DNA from: Piper betle | Taxonomy: Eukaryota > Streptophyta > Magnoliopsida > Piperales > Piperaceae | DNA length: 64,000 nucleotides | Direction of reading: 5' to 3' | Assembly (NCBI GenBank): GCA_033002965.1 | Contig: JAURVB010013578.1 | Location: 1 to 64,000, forward strand | Shown: positions 48,349-60,472 of the stretch, piece by piece | How positions within the stretch are numbered: position 1 is the stretch's first letter | Layout: each line of letters starts with the position of its first letter | Position numbers and translations under genes: made by a program | The notes under the pieces: generated by a model | What the model was told of the DNA's origin: nothing | Database searches by the model: none | Seen by the model: only the letters and a program-made list of their open reading frames with translations

Positions 48349-49476
48349 TGTTGGGTCTAAGTTTTGATTATTATGATCATTGAACTCTCAAAGTCACAAC
48401 TTGGAATAGGAAAGCTCAAGTAAAAATATCAGGCAAAACCTTGCCCAAAGTTCCAGCATAAACTCCTTATCTCGGAAAGGTATATCTTGCATACCAAACA
48501 GAGTATGAAACTTGCCATTCAAGACAGAAGACATTATGGGCTTTCAAACACATTATAGAATCACTCAAATTACAGTTTTTTGCAAGAAGTTGTGGCATTT
48601 CAAAGTATATAGAAAATTCGGCAAGTCATTTGGTCGATGATCAGCAGCCGACAAACAAGGCTCACAATTCACCAGATTTCCACATATAGCTTGGCAGAAT
48701 TTTGGTAGACCGATCCACGGATCAAACAATAGTCAATTGTGGATGGCAAGATGTAGAAGTTCATCTTGTGGTACACCCATGCAATCAACAAAACATTCAC
48801 AAGAATGATCAAAGCCCAATTTTTTAAAAATTAGCTATTTGCATGGATGATGAGGAAAATTCAAAGGAAAAACGGCTATTCCTCTTGGAAATTAGTCCTT
48901 GGGCCATAATTAAGACCTTAGGGAGTGCATTTTTAGCACCTCTTAAAAGGTTACAAACATGGAGCATGATTGGGTTATCATATTGCTTAAAAACCTTTTT
49001 GCTCTTTCACTTTCATATTTAAAAGTATTGTATTAGCCTCAGGCAAATGTGCTAAAAGCTTTGTGAAGTTTTTGCTCATGTATTGAGCACTTGTCATTCT
49101 TAGTGTTTGAGGAGTGTGTGAGTGAAGCATCTAGACTTAGGTGAAGGTTGGAAAGATGCTCCCAGAACTGATGTGGGATAAACCCAACAGCTTGCTTGAG
49201 TGGTTGTCCTCAAAGGTGTGGAGGTGGACTAGTTGTCTCCAAGGTGTTGAGGCAGATTGGTTACTTTCAAGGTGTGAAGGTAATTTCCCGTTTAGCACAA
49301 GGGAAGAGCTTGAAGAAAGTGTAGGCTACTTGCCTTGTGGAGCAGAGCTTGGAGAAAGAGTGGCCCCATAGTTTCATAGAGAGGTGGGAATGGGGAAGAC
49401 TTCTTGGATAGTGGATAGAGGAGATGTGACTATGTGGCTCAGGAACCCGTGAAAGAGGCTCTGTGAGGAGTCACCC
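48349..49476 (+). repeat. Probable solo LTR, duplication AATTA
   Basis: It begins TGTTGGGTCTAAG, a common start for plant Copia-type LTRs. It contains CATGTATTGAGCACTTG and a GTGTGGAGG-rich downstream part with repeated CAAGGTGTG words. AATTA flanks both sides (48344-48348 and 49477-49481). The right terminus reads GTCACCC rather than ending in CA, so the right edge is provisional. The 76-codon frame at 49141-49371 has no known domain. Confidence 0.55.
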
Positions 49477-49524
49477 AATTATAAAATTACCCCATAGGTT
49501 AATTTTTGTCCACCCAAACCCCAT

Positions 49525-50525
49525 TGATACGAACTTAATATAATTGCCAAGTGCACAAGTCATAGTTAAGTAACATAATGATAAGTAGAGTAGTGTTCCC
49601 ACCAAGAATAGTTATCACTCAAATAAAATTATCCAGAACAAAGAAAACAAATTTTTTGTGGTTTTCATCTAATTAAATTCTAATATAAAATTAAATTTAA
49701 AATATACATAAATTAGTCTAATCTAAAGTTGAGGTTTTTCTTAATGTGTGAATACTATACTAGAAAATTGAATCCCCTTAAACCAATTAATTGACAAAAT
49801 AATTATAATCATGAAATTAATTATTACACTTCATGATATGGTAGAATTTATATTATTTAATTACCCCTTTCGGCGCACAAATTAACTATATTAAATCTCC
49901 TCAATATTGGATACCCCTTTTGGTGCACTACACTTCATCAATTTAATATACATTAAGCTTAATGAATTTCGTACTCTTAAACTACCATTTTGGTGCATGA
50001 TTTAAAGGGACCCCATATACTTCCTACAACTCTTACCAAGATACTTGTATTCAATTTATAGATGTATTTTGTACATCCCCCACAAACATAGTATAATCTA
50101 GTTATCATTTAATTAATTATTTAACATAACTTATCTATGAGACCTCACTACACTTCAACAGTTAAACAAATAAATAAAAGTATTAAACATAACAAAATAC
50201 AACTCTTATGGAGAAAATAAAAATAAAATTCTAATCAATATGCCTATTAAGTCATTGGTCTAAGGTTTATGATTTGATCATTAGATAGCAACAAGCTTCC
50301 TTTTCATCTTTTGAATCTACAATCTCTTCCTTGATAATCTGACTTTAGAAATCAAAACCTTTGTGAAGATCTTTCAAAAATAAGCGAAAGGATGAAAAAA
50401 AGATCCCAAATTTCGTGCATAATTATCCCTTTTATAGTTAGAAATGTAAGAGCTCTCTTTATCAAAGTCGGTATAAAAGAATTCGTAAATATCCAAATTT
50501 CTATATGCATGGGAGCCATGGTGCT
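49525..50525 (-). repeat. LTR-like sequence of the repeat E style
   Basis: Read in reverse it ends CTTGTGCACTTGGCAATTATATTAAGTTCGTATCA, preceded by TTGGTGGGAACACTACTC. This layout resembles the 3' end of repeat E and of several long plant LTRs. The other end meets the non-coding LTR element at 50526-50531. CCCTTTTGGTGCACTA-like words recur at 49864, 49912 and 49985. No target duplication could be shown. Confidence 0.45.
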
Positions 50526-50530
50526 CAAAA

Positions 50531-51246
50531 TGTAACGAGCCATGCAAACCATGAGCCACGAGCCAAATTTTACTATATGAAATTAAGTGTCTCATAAATT
50601 AATTTTCTATTAATTTTTAAAATTTTAAATAAATTCATAACAATAAATTTAATATACAAATGTTCGGAATAATCTAAGCCCCATGAACCAAACCAAAATC
50701 CCACTGCCATACAAACAATCTCGAGAAAAGAATAGTCCAATAATAAAGTCCTCCAACTGTCCCCACTCTACCCATCCTTCCATGCTCATCCCTGCAGAAG
50801 CAACTCTGTGTTAATGATAAAAATACTAAGTTGTATAATTACAAGAAATAATTAATATATTCCACAACATAAGAATTACATCTTTTAGTGATTATGAGCC
50901 TATGCTGAAGTCTTAATATACTAGGAGGGTGGCTGCCCATCCAGCTACATCATTAAAAAGAATATGTATAAAATTACTACATCATTAAAAAGAATATGTA
51001 TAAAATTCAAGAAGTCACTACATTAAATTTTATTAATATTTGTGAAATTTAAAAAGGTACTACATTAAATTTTATAAAAAAGAACATAATCATAAATAAT
51101 TATATTAAATACCAACAATTAGTTTGATAATGAAAAGTCAAAAACTTATTATTTACTTAATGTGAATGAATGTTAATTTGCACTCACAACTCCCAATCCC
51201 TTTATGGTTTGTTCTTAAGATATACAAAACCCTAAATAAAATAGCC

Positions 51247-51285
<39 letters not shown>

Positions 51286-51298
51286 TTTGGGTTTTACA
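50531..51298 (-). repeat. 3' LTR of the non-coding element, with deletions
   Basis: 768 bp against 1265 bp for the right LTR. About 450 bases equal to roughly 52157-52600 are missing, and a 32-bp direct repeat (CTACATCATTAAAAAGAATA) occurs near 50944-51008 close to the deletion. Ends with a (TTA)n tract and GGGTTTTACA. Confidence 0.8.
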
Positions 51299-51742
51299 AT
51301 CTCCCCAACTTGAGAATTTTCCTCCTTAAAAATATAATAGGGTCATAAGGAGAAAAATCGGGGTTTTACAATCTCCCCAGCTTGAAATTTTTTCATCCTC
51401 GAAAATATAACGGAGAAAAATTGGTTTTCTGTTTTTTGATTAAACATTGACACTCATATGCATAGCTAAAGTGGGGGATACTGTCCCTTGACACTGTTAT
51501 CTATATCGCATAGGTGTCTCATACTACATACATAACACCTCCGATTGTAAAGGCACCCTATATACGCTCATCGGTTTAAGTGTCACGTGCACCTAGCATG
51601 ACACAGAAGTGGCACACCCATAATTACTTACCATCTAAAAAAATAAAAATTAATTATATAAAAGAAATTTACCCTTGGGACAGTGGACTCTTAGACTTTC
51701 AACAAGGTAAGGATTAATTTGTATAGTTACATGGGAAACACA

Positions 51743-51754
51743 ACTCTGATACCA
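51743..51754 (-). other. Primer binding site of the non-coding element
   Basis: Reverse strand TGGTATCAGAGT, two bases after the LTR end. It matches the tRNA-Met type site in 11 of 12 bases. Confidence 0.8.
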
Positions 51755-51756
51755 CC

Positions 51757-53021
51757 TGTAACGACCCACCTGTTCCGAACCACGAGCCATATATTACTAT
51801 ATGAAACTAAATGTCTCATAAATTAATTTTGAAAATTTTAAATAAAGTCATAATAATAAATTTAATATACAAATGTTTGGAATAATCTAAGCCCCATAAA
51901 CCAAACCAAAATCTCACTGCTATGCAAACAATCTCGAGAAAAGAATTGTCCAATAATATAGAGTCCCTTAGTTATCCCAACTCTACCTATCATTCCATGC
52001 TCATACATGTGGAGACAATTCCGTGTAAGTGATAAAAATAATATGTCATATAATTACGAGAAACAACTAATATATTCCACAACATATGAATTACGTCTTT
52101 TTGTGATTATGAGCCTATGTTGAGCTCTTAATATGCTGGGAGGGTGGCCGCCCATCCAACTACAATCCTATATATGCGCACACATGCTACATGGCCCTCG
52201 GCCTGTAGTTACCGATATTTTCCATTGACTCACCCTCTCGGTATCAGAAGTGCATAATGAGCCATCAGAAGTGCATAATGAGCCATCTTGTGCCACTGTA
52301 ACCTGTCACCCCTTTCAGCATGAGGGTAGGTATTTAATCTTTCAAAAATTTTAAAGGTGCTACCCTGTGTCAGACTGAGCCAATTCTTTGACCCCGCTTG
52401 CGTTTGGCGCATGGTGATCGAATGTGGACTCAAACTGACCAAGACTCCCAAATCTAAATATATAACATTTTAAGTAATTATACGGATCTGGTATTTTTAT
52501 GAGGAACCCACAACTATAACACACGATCCTAAAGCCTTCTGTTTGTGAGTCAAATGTGCTCACAAACTATCCGAGAGGATGTTTTATTTAACATTAATAA
52601 AACTCTTCTTTATATAGAAGAACATGTATATAATTTAAGAAGTCACTACATTAAATTTTATTAATATGTGTGAAATTCAAGAAAATACTACATTAAATTT
52701 TATAAAAAAACGTAATTACAAATAATTATATTAAATACCAACAATTAGTTTGATAATGAAAAGTCAAAAATTTATTATTTACTTAACATGAATGAATGTT
52801 AAATCACACTCACAACTCCCAATCCCAAAAATTCAATAAACAAAATTTATTAAAAACTATTCATAAATATCATTATACCGATACGATAAAGGTCAATATT
52901 GATTCTTAAGAATAATATTTAGTTAAATATTATTTATAGTTTGTTCTTAAGATTTACAAAATTCTAAATAAAATAGTCTAATTATTAGAATTATTATTAT
53001 TATTGTTTTCGGGGATTTACA
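51757..53021 (-). repeat. 5' LTR of the non-coding element
   Basis: In plus orientation it runs from TGTAACGACCCACC to GGGGATTTACA. It includes a short duplication GCCATCAGAAGTGCATAATGA near 52240-52282. It aligns with the left LTR outside the deletions of the latter. Confidence 0.8.
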
Positions 53022-53026
53022 CAAAA

Positions 53027-53409
53027 CAACAAGATGAAGCGCCTTGACACCCACTTTTGCCTCTCAAAATCACGTCTCCACTTTTATGCACTGTTTACCA
53101 AGTCATGTCCAGTGTTTAGAGTTTAACCAATGTGGGCTTCTCCAATTTCCTACTTCATTTATTCTTCATATTAAGTAATCAAGGGCTCCTCCTTCGTAAA
53201 TAACGAGTTAGGGGCTTTTCTCTATAAAATATATTGTTTTTCGTTTTCTGGCACTTTCTTCTCAATATATTTGCTCTAATCTCCTAAAAATGTTAAACAA
53301 GGATTAAAATTAAATTAATATCCTAATATAATATTTAAAACTAATAATTTCTAAATATAAATAATAATCATCAAAAGTAATAAAAATTTAGGAAATGTGC
53401 CCTCATACA
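53027..53409. other. Unassigned AT-rich stretch
   Basis: No gene or repeat partner seen. Confidence 0.5.
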
Positions 53410-56400
53410 CAGCACTACTTCAAAGTTTGAATGAGTACTAGTGCGGTCCATACATATTTCTATACCGCTCACTTTCTTATTCATGAAATCTGTAGAAAAG
53501 CACGCACTTATATAATAGGTTTAGAGAAAAGGCTTATATAATATATTTTTGGATCTTTAGTTCGAAAACCAACAAGAGATCTCATCGTTGTAGTTTTATT
53601 AAGCATGTGTAGATAACACAACTAAATAGCCCCACATCAAATGGATCTGATAAAACGCCTCTGATGTCGTCTTACATCTAAAATAAAGTTAAATTCGACA
53701 TGCAAGGAGTCAAGTAGAGAGGGAGAGTTTTACGGACCTGTAGTCCAAGCTCCAAGCATATTTGCACATCAATGGCGAGTTCGGACTTCGAAACCTCTAT
53801 CAGAACTCATTACAAAGTAAACTACTTACATCTTTATATGATACATGCTTGTGGTATGTTCTTATATCATCAATACATCTTAATAAAGAAAACAGTGCTA
53901 ACAAACCTATAACTAAACATGTGGCACAAAAATCAAGACATAATAATAATAAATAATAAATAAATAAGAAATGCACTCATAGATAATTAGATAAATAATA
54001 AATAGATAAACATGAACAATACTCTAATCAAAAAATAATAATATAATTATACTGTATAAATATTCGGGAAATACTAGTAAATATCAACATATACTTGTGT
54101 TAGTAAACATATAAATAAATAAATAAATAAATAATTCAATAAACTAAAAAAGAGTTGATATTCATTAATCAAGAATATTAATAATATCATAATCATACAA
54201 TAGAAGAATACATAATTAAATACAAAAAAATAATAACATACACATAAGAAACAAATATAATATATATATATATATATATACAATTTAGTACACATAATAA
54301 GACTAATATTCTTAAGTAAATGTAATATTAATAATAACAAATAATCATGTAAACATTCATCATATATGATAAACATATAAATAAAAATAAATAAATAATA
54401 ATGAATAAATAAATAAATAAATAAATAAATAAAAATGATCTTAACATAGAGGTTCTTGTATTGCAGAAAACAGTGTAAGAACAAATGAAAACGGCCTGAA
54501 TATGAGCTAGATCGTACCGAACCGAGCTGAACCAGGCTGAACCGAATGTGCTGAACCAACCTGGTTTGGGTTAACTGGAAAATGGGTTGGGTTGGCTGGG
54601 CGGACCTAAACTAGATGGGCAGACTCGGACATGGGCTGGCGGGCTGGGGAACAAGATTAGGTAGGCGGACGTGGACACGAATGCGACGCATGTAAATGGG
54701 CCGGTCGGGGAGTGGCGCTGCCCATCACTGGAAAAGGCCAACGGCGATGCGGATGGGGTAGCTGCCGGTCGGGATCGATGGCCCATGCTATGAGGATCAT
54801 GATGGTGCTAGCGGTGGGCGGAGTTCGGCGGGTGGCTAGCCGAAAATTGTCTTGGAAGGGATGTATCGTTGCCGGGTGCGGCGACGTCGCCGGTGGTGAT
54901 CACAACCACGACAGTGGTCATGGATGGTCTCAAAATGTAGATCTCTGAAAGATGAAGCTTTTGCGGTACACAGCTTTGCCAGAGGACAGTTGCCAACGTC
55001 AGTAAATGGACAAAAAGGGTGGCGGTGGTGGCAACTGTGGTGGCGTTATTGGCTATCGTGGGTACGAGACTGATAGCGAGGCACAAGGTTGTCATGGATG
55101 TACCGATCTAGTGGTTGGGGGCAAGGCAAAAACTCACCGGCTGTGAGCCGAAGTGGTGGCGGCACTATGGGTGTAAAGCACTGAAATGTGAGAAAATTGC
55201 TGGAGGCAAAATAGATAATGCTAGGTTTGAGTGGACGACTCAGACTCAGATTTTGCCACGTAGAACAATTTGAGTGTTTGACAACTCAATGGCCTAGTAG
55301 GGCACACCTATGGGTATGTGTAATGTACATATGGACTGAAAGGTTGGATCGGAGACCATTTAAAGTCAAAACTGACTCAAGTCCTAAAAGTGACTCTATA
55401 GGCGGGAATTGAGGCAAGAAGGCTAAATGAGACTTGAACCCTGAACTCAATCAAGCTTGGCCTACAGGGGCATAATCCAATGATTCAAAATTACTATGCT
55501 GCATGCAAATTTAATACCCAAAAAATCTCAAACGAATACTAAATATTGCAATGGCCTAGATTTAGGCTTAAAACCCCGGCTAACTCATAAAAAAATCATT
55601 TGTATACCTCATGTATACACTGATAATTCGTATTCTGTTGTATTTATTATATGCATGTCAGGTATATTCAACTACAATAATATGTTCATATGGTCATCTG
55701 GGCCCTATACTTATATCTTTAAATTGATCTAACTCAAACTTGCTCAAACCAACTCGAGACTTGCCCGAACCGGGCAACCAAAAGTGGGTTTTTACAAGAT
55801 CACTCTCTCAAAATGCATCAATAATGGTAATATAATTATGTTATATGAATACACTGTTAAACACGAGTATACATCACACATACTCATGTTAGTAAACATA
55901 TAAATAATTAAATAAAAAATACATAATTATTAAATAATTAATTAATTAATTAATTAATTTTAATTAATCATGAATAATAATAATATCATAGTTATCCAAT
56001 ACGAAATACGTAATTAAATATAAATAAATAATAACATACACTTAACGAACAAATAAATATATACAATTTATTAAGCAAAATAAAACTAATATTCATAAGT
56101 AAATATAACATGAATAATAACAAATAATCATGTAAACAATCATCATATACGATAAGCATATAAATAAAACTAAATAAACAATAATGAATAAATTAATAAA
56201 TAATGAATAATAAAATAAATAAACACACAAATAAAAAGATGCATAATATCAAAATATGCTAAATATGGTGAATATGCATCTAAACTAATGTAGGGTTTCT
56301 CGAATTGTCGAAAACCGTGGAAAACCTTTCAAAATGAGCTAAATCGAACCGAACAGAGTCAACCTGGGCAAGTCGAGCCAAGTTGACGCAGCCGAGTTGA

Positions 56401-57430
56401 CTTTGCCAAGTCAAGTCCGCTGAATCAAGCAACAATGTTGGGCCAGGTACCTAGACGTGAACATGGGTTCGAGCATGACCACAGACATGAACAAGTGAAC
56501 AAGACTTGGGCAAGCAGATGCAAACATGGGATGGCAGACATGAATGCGGGTATCAATGGCCCGTCAGGATCAATGCTGACGGCAGCATGGTTGGGGTTGC
56601 TGCCAGTCGGGATCAATGGCCCATACAACGAGGAACATGATTGTGGTGGCGATCGAAGGAGTCAAGCCACTTGCTGGCTGAAAAAGTCCAAAACGAGGGT
56701 AGAATAGCCGCGGGTGCGACAGTGATTGCCGAACGGCAGTGGTTGTGAGTGAACTCAAAACAGAGATCTTGACAAGATGAAGGTGTGTGGGTGGTCAAAT
56801 CGGCCGGATGTGGTTCGCGGGCGTAGGAAAATGGCCTGAAAGTGTGGCAGCGGAGGTGGAAACTGGCTGCAAAAATGCCATTGTCAGTGGTGGCTACGGC
56901 GACACTACTGGTCGTGAGAGGTATAGATAGAAAGCCGGCCATGAGGCGGTCATGGGGGTGTGGGTCTAGTGGGCAGGGCGAGCCAAAGTGGCGGCGTCCC
57001 TAAGGGTGGAAAACTCTGAAAATGGGAGATATCTCTAAAAATAACTTGGTGAAGCTAGGGTTGACATGGACAATTCTGATTTTGCCATATGGCACGATTT
57101 GAACATCCAACAACTCGTGGCCTAATGGGGCCCACCTATGGGTATATATAATATTAATATAGACGAAAAGCTAAGATCAAGACCATAAAAGTACAAATTG
57201 ACTCAAGTCCTAAAAGTAACTCTATAGGCAAGAATCGAGGTAAGAATTCTAAATGAAGCTGGAACCCTCAACTCAATCGAGTGAAAACCTATGATGCATG
57301 CAAATGATATACCTTGAAAATCTCAAACATATACTAAACACTGCAACAACCCATATCTAGGCCTAAACCTGGCTAACCCATTAAAAATCATTTATATACC
57401 TTGTGTATACACTTGTAAGTCGTGTTTTGT
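53410..57430 (-). repeat. LTR-F left copy, with internal tandem duplication
   Basis: 53410-53770 aligns with 63620-64000. The part from about 54025 to 57430 is a direct duplication with a period near 1.79 kb. Each unit has an AT-rich half and a GC-rich half with the block GTCGGGATC(A/G)ATGGCCCAT. By orientation it is the 3' LTR of the reverse-strand element whose primer site lies at 60182. Its own 3' terminus is missing. The reverse frame 54074-54559 is AT-rich chance sequence. Confidence 0.6.
54025..57430. repeat. 1.8-kb tandem duplication within LTR-F
   Basis: Unit 1 is about 54025-55800 and unit 2 about 55800-57430. Matching landmarks include GTTAGTAAACATATAAATAA (54098/55888) and TGTATACACT (55612/57402), both 1790 apart. 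The units are clearly diverged, so the duplication is old. Confidence 0.8.
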
Positions 57431-60181
57431 TGTAGCCTAGTTGAATCAATCGTCTTGCTGAACTGACCATATATGCTATCATCTCGCTGGACTGATTCCT
57501 AGGGTCACTACAACTATGGGGATTGCAATACAATGACCTCGGCGGGAAAAACCAAGGTTCACCCGTAAGGGTCAACTAGGTAGTCAAGCATGTACTCTAG
57601 AGTATTGGAGGGTACTAGTTTGAACTACATCAAGAAAAGATATGTCGGTGTGAGGTATGCGGCCTAATATCTACCCATGTCTCCCTGATCCTCATCAATG
57701 TGACAGGTCAACTACGTGTACCCTCAGGGCACTCTACTAGAGTGTCGTCCTAATCCTACTAGCATATGGTGGACTCTAGTACCATATAAGAGTATATGCT
57801 AATGAGTAGTATGGTCCACTATTGCCAACCTATGTCAAACACTCACGTGTCACTGTAAGAGGAATTGACTGCTCAACGGGTCCTATCTCAGTCCTAAATC
57901 AAACATCTCACTCTATTCTATAATTTAACATGACAGCTACTATGACTCTATTCTATACTATGGCTCTTGTAAACTATCTATACAATGACTAACTACTGCT
58001 GAAGGGACTCTCTGTGATGGAATGACGGCGAGAACACCTATACATGTACATTGTGTCTCAAGGAGTATGAAAACATACTCTACATGAACCTATGGAGTTT
58101 GCATTTGGTGTATGGCACATGCATTGGTCAATGTCTCCTCATCTCAACTATCTAATAAGATGATGGTAGGTCTAATATATCTGGAAGGGTGAGCATGAAA
58201 AATACTTCGATGAAAGCTTGTCTATGCCTAGTGTCTATGCTCCAATGGAAAGAGATAGAATCTCTCATAGAAAATTGGTCACATTGCTCTATGACTCTAA
58301 CTAGGAAGTGTCTCATCCTCACATAGTCTGGCATCAGGTCTCTCTATCTATGGTCATGTAAGGATCTCCGTCTGAGTCCCAGTGGGATAATGAAAACTCT
58401 ATATAGGATATTGGGTGACTCAAAAATCTGGGTAGGTCCATGGACATGTCTCTAAGATCATCATGGTTGGACTCTGCCACAGGTGGCCAGGCTATGGAAT
58501 AGCCAATCAATGATGAGTCCAAGAAATGGCTCCTAAGTAGTTCTAGTTTAATCAACTAACAGTAGGAATGTGTTTCTCGATACTGTACTTTTTTAAACAG
58601 CCCAAAGAACCACTATCTCCCCTTGAGCCTACGAGGCCTCATAATGAAGTTTGACGTGTGCCTTGTCCTCTCTTCAATGGTGTGTGATCTGTTGTCCTGT
58701 ACGAATTTGTAGCACTAATCTCAACTCACATGACTTCTACCACTGTAACAGACTCTTAAGCAAAGCTATAAGTCCAGATGAGTATACACTAGTGTCCCTC
58801 TAGATAGTCAACATGACCTAGTTTGATAAAAGTCCCTGTCTATGTCACTCTAGATGATCCACATGACCTAGTTTGCTGTCATAATAATTACTCACTCGAG
58901 CAGAGGTAGTGCATAACGGATGGTGGTTGTGTATCACGGACGGTGGTAGTGCATCACGGTCGGTGGTTGTGCAACTCAGATGGTGGTTGTGCATCATGGA
59001 CGGCAGTTGTGCTACTTAGACAGTGGTTTTGCTACTAAACTGCTGAAGATCTGATCCTGATCATGTACTTCATGAACCTTTTACTATCTTCGTGCATGTT
59101 TATCTGCATGTGTCTATCTCCCTAGAGGTAGTTGCTATCAACTTAGCTCAGGCTATCAAACTATGCGTGCCTGAACCAGAGGGAGTCTAGATTATAGTTG
59201 TGACACGTATGATGGTGATCCTATCCTAAGCCCACACTTATCTTCATGTAATGTTGGGTGTTTGTGCATATGAATGCCGATTGGTTCTCAATAGCAATTA
59301 CTGATCTTGCACTGGCAAATCAAGTGAAATCTAGTCAACAGTCTAAATCTATGGTCAAATGTAGTTTCACTCATCCTCTATGTGTTCATGCCTTTGTCTG
59401 TTGAAGAGTAACCAATAATATTGTTGGGATAGACATACACTAGTAGAAGAGTGGGAGGCAGTGAAGTGTCCATGGGACTGTAGATCCACCTCACTACTCA
59501 TCTTCATCCACTATTATCTTCTAGAAGTGGTCCATCCAAGCTCATCTATGCTCCAAGTTTTCAAAGTGCTTAAGTGGATCTACAGGCAAAGCCACATCTT
59601 CCATCCACGAGGATTTGTCTGAAGATCTATGTTCTCCAATGTAGACCTTGGACTATGTCTAACAAATCTATTTAAGGCACTCAATGGTCCATGCTCATGT
59701 GTCACGTAACTACGTGAGTATCTCAATACTCCAAGCTCCCTCCTGGTGTCATCTCTTATAACTCCGTCTTGCAATGTACACTTTGTTCCAAGGAGGACAA
59801 AGGTGGTGGCATACCAAAGATGGGCAAATGCTACAATGTAATCACCAAAGTTCTAGTTACTCCTAGTCACCATCCAACTCAACCTCAGCTAACTCAGCAT
59901 GTGGACACTCTTTAATCGTCCAAATCTTTGGCACAGTAAAGTGAAGACGTGTCTCTAATATTATCATGACATACCTGTGAGATTCATGCTCACATTTACT
60001 AAAATCATGATCTGATATCCATCTCAACTCCTCTAGAATCGCAAACATTGAAGAGTGCACTACTCAGGTCTAACTGAGCACACCATCTCAAATCCTAAGA
60101 AAAAAGCCAAAGAAAATACCTATCAATTTTGCTCAAGATAGCTCAAAACAAAAATGTTCCAACTCAATTGACCAAGACATC
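57431..60181 (-). other. Internal region of the LTR-F element, no recognised domain
   Basis: It lies between the left LTR-F and the primer site. Reverse-strand frames of 60-73 residues (58152-58555, 59580-59774, 59863-60060) show no gag, RT or integrase motif that I recognise. At 2.75 kb it is short for an autonomous gypsy element. Either the coding part is deleted or this is a large non-autonomous derivative. Confidence 0.5.
58901..59040. repeat. 20-bp tandem repeat, seven units
   Basis: Seven consecutive 20-base units of the form TGGTGGTTGTGCATCACGGA, with the first and last two diverged. It lies in the internal region of the LTR-F element. Confidence 0.9.
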
Positions 60182-60193
60182 ACTCTAATACCA
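60182..60193 (-). other. Primer binding site of the LTR-F element
   Basis: Reverse strand TGGTATTAGAGT, a few bases from the LTR end GGTGTGTTATA. It fits the tRNA-Met type site in 10 of 12 bases. Confidence 0.7.
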
Positions 60194-60196
60194 AAC

Positions 60197-60467
60197 TATA
60201 ACACACCAATTTCATTTCATCTAAGAACCAAATCGGAAATCTTATGGCAGAGTCGAGTCATGTCTAAAGTTATTAATCGGTAAGACTTGATCGATAAAAT
60301 AGATCTAAGGAACCATCTTGGTAACGTGAGATTGAAACACATTGTTAAATATACATCAAAACACATCAAATACAAATAAAAGTGAGAAAGAAAATAGATG
60401 CACTGACCTTAAGTGCGCATAGCGTTTATCTGGCCTCGCACCAAAGCAAACTCAAGATCTCAAGACC
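60197..60467 (-). repeat. LTR-F right copy, part before the nested solo LTR
   Basis: Starts TATAACACACC beside the primer site and is cut at the duplication TACAT (60468-60472). Continues at 63344. Confidence 0.65.
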
Positions 60468-60472
60468 TACAT

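Larger units (their letters stand above)
50531..53021 (-). mobile_element. Non-coding Tekay-derived LTR element, complete, duplication CAAAA
   Basis: Two LTRs (50531-51298 and 51757-53021) flank an internal region of only 458 bases. CAAAA lies at 50526-50530 and 53022-53026. A primer site is present next to the right LTR and a purine-rich tract (reverse AAGTTGGGGAGAT) next to the left LTR, so the orientation is reverse. The internal region has no open frame of note. The LTRs share the 3' half of the Tekay-like LTR (GTAACGACCC, GAGCCTATG, CCGATATTT) but lack its GC-rich core. It would have depended on proteins from an autonomous relative. Confidence 0.85.

Noticed and set aside
49141..49371. 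76-codon frame as a small gene
   Set aside because: It lies within a probable solo LTR and is built from repeated AAGGTGTG words; no independent support.
54074..54559. 161-codon reverse frame, leucine/isoleucine/tyrosine-rich, resembling a membrane protein
   Set aside because: It is made of AT microsatellites (ATAA and TA tracts) inside LTR-F. Hydrophobic residues are what such repeats encode by chance, and the second duplicated unit does not keep the frame.
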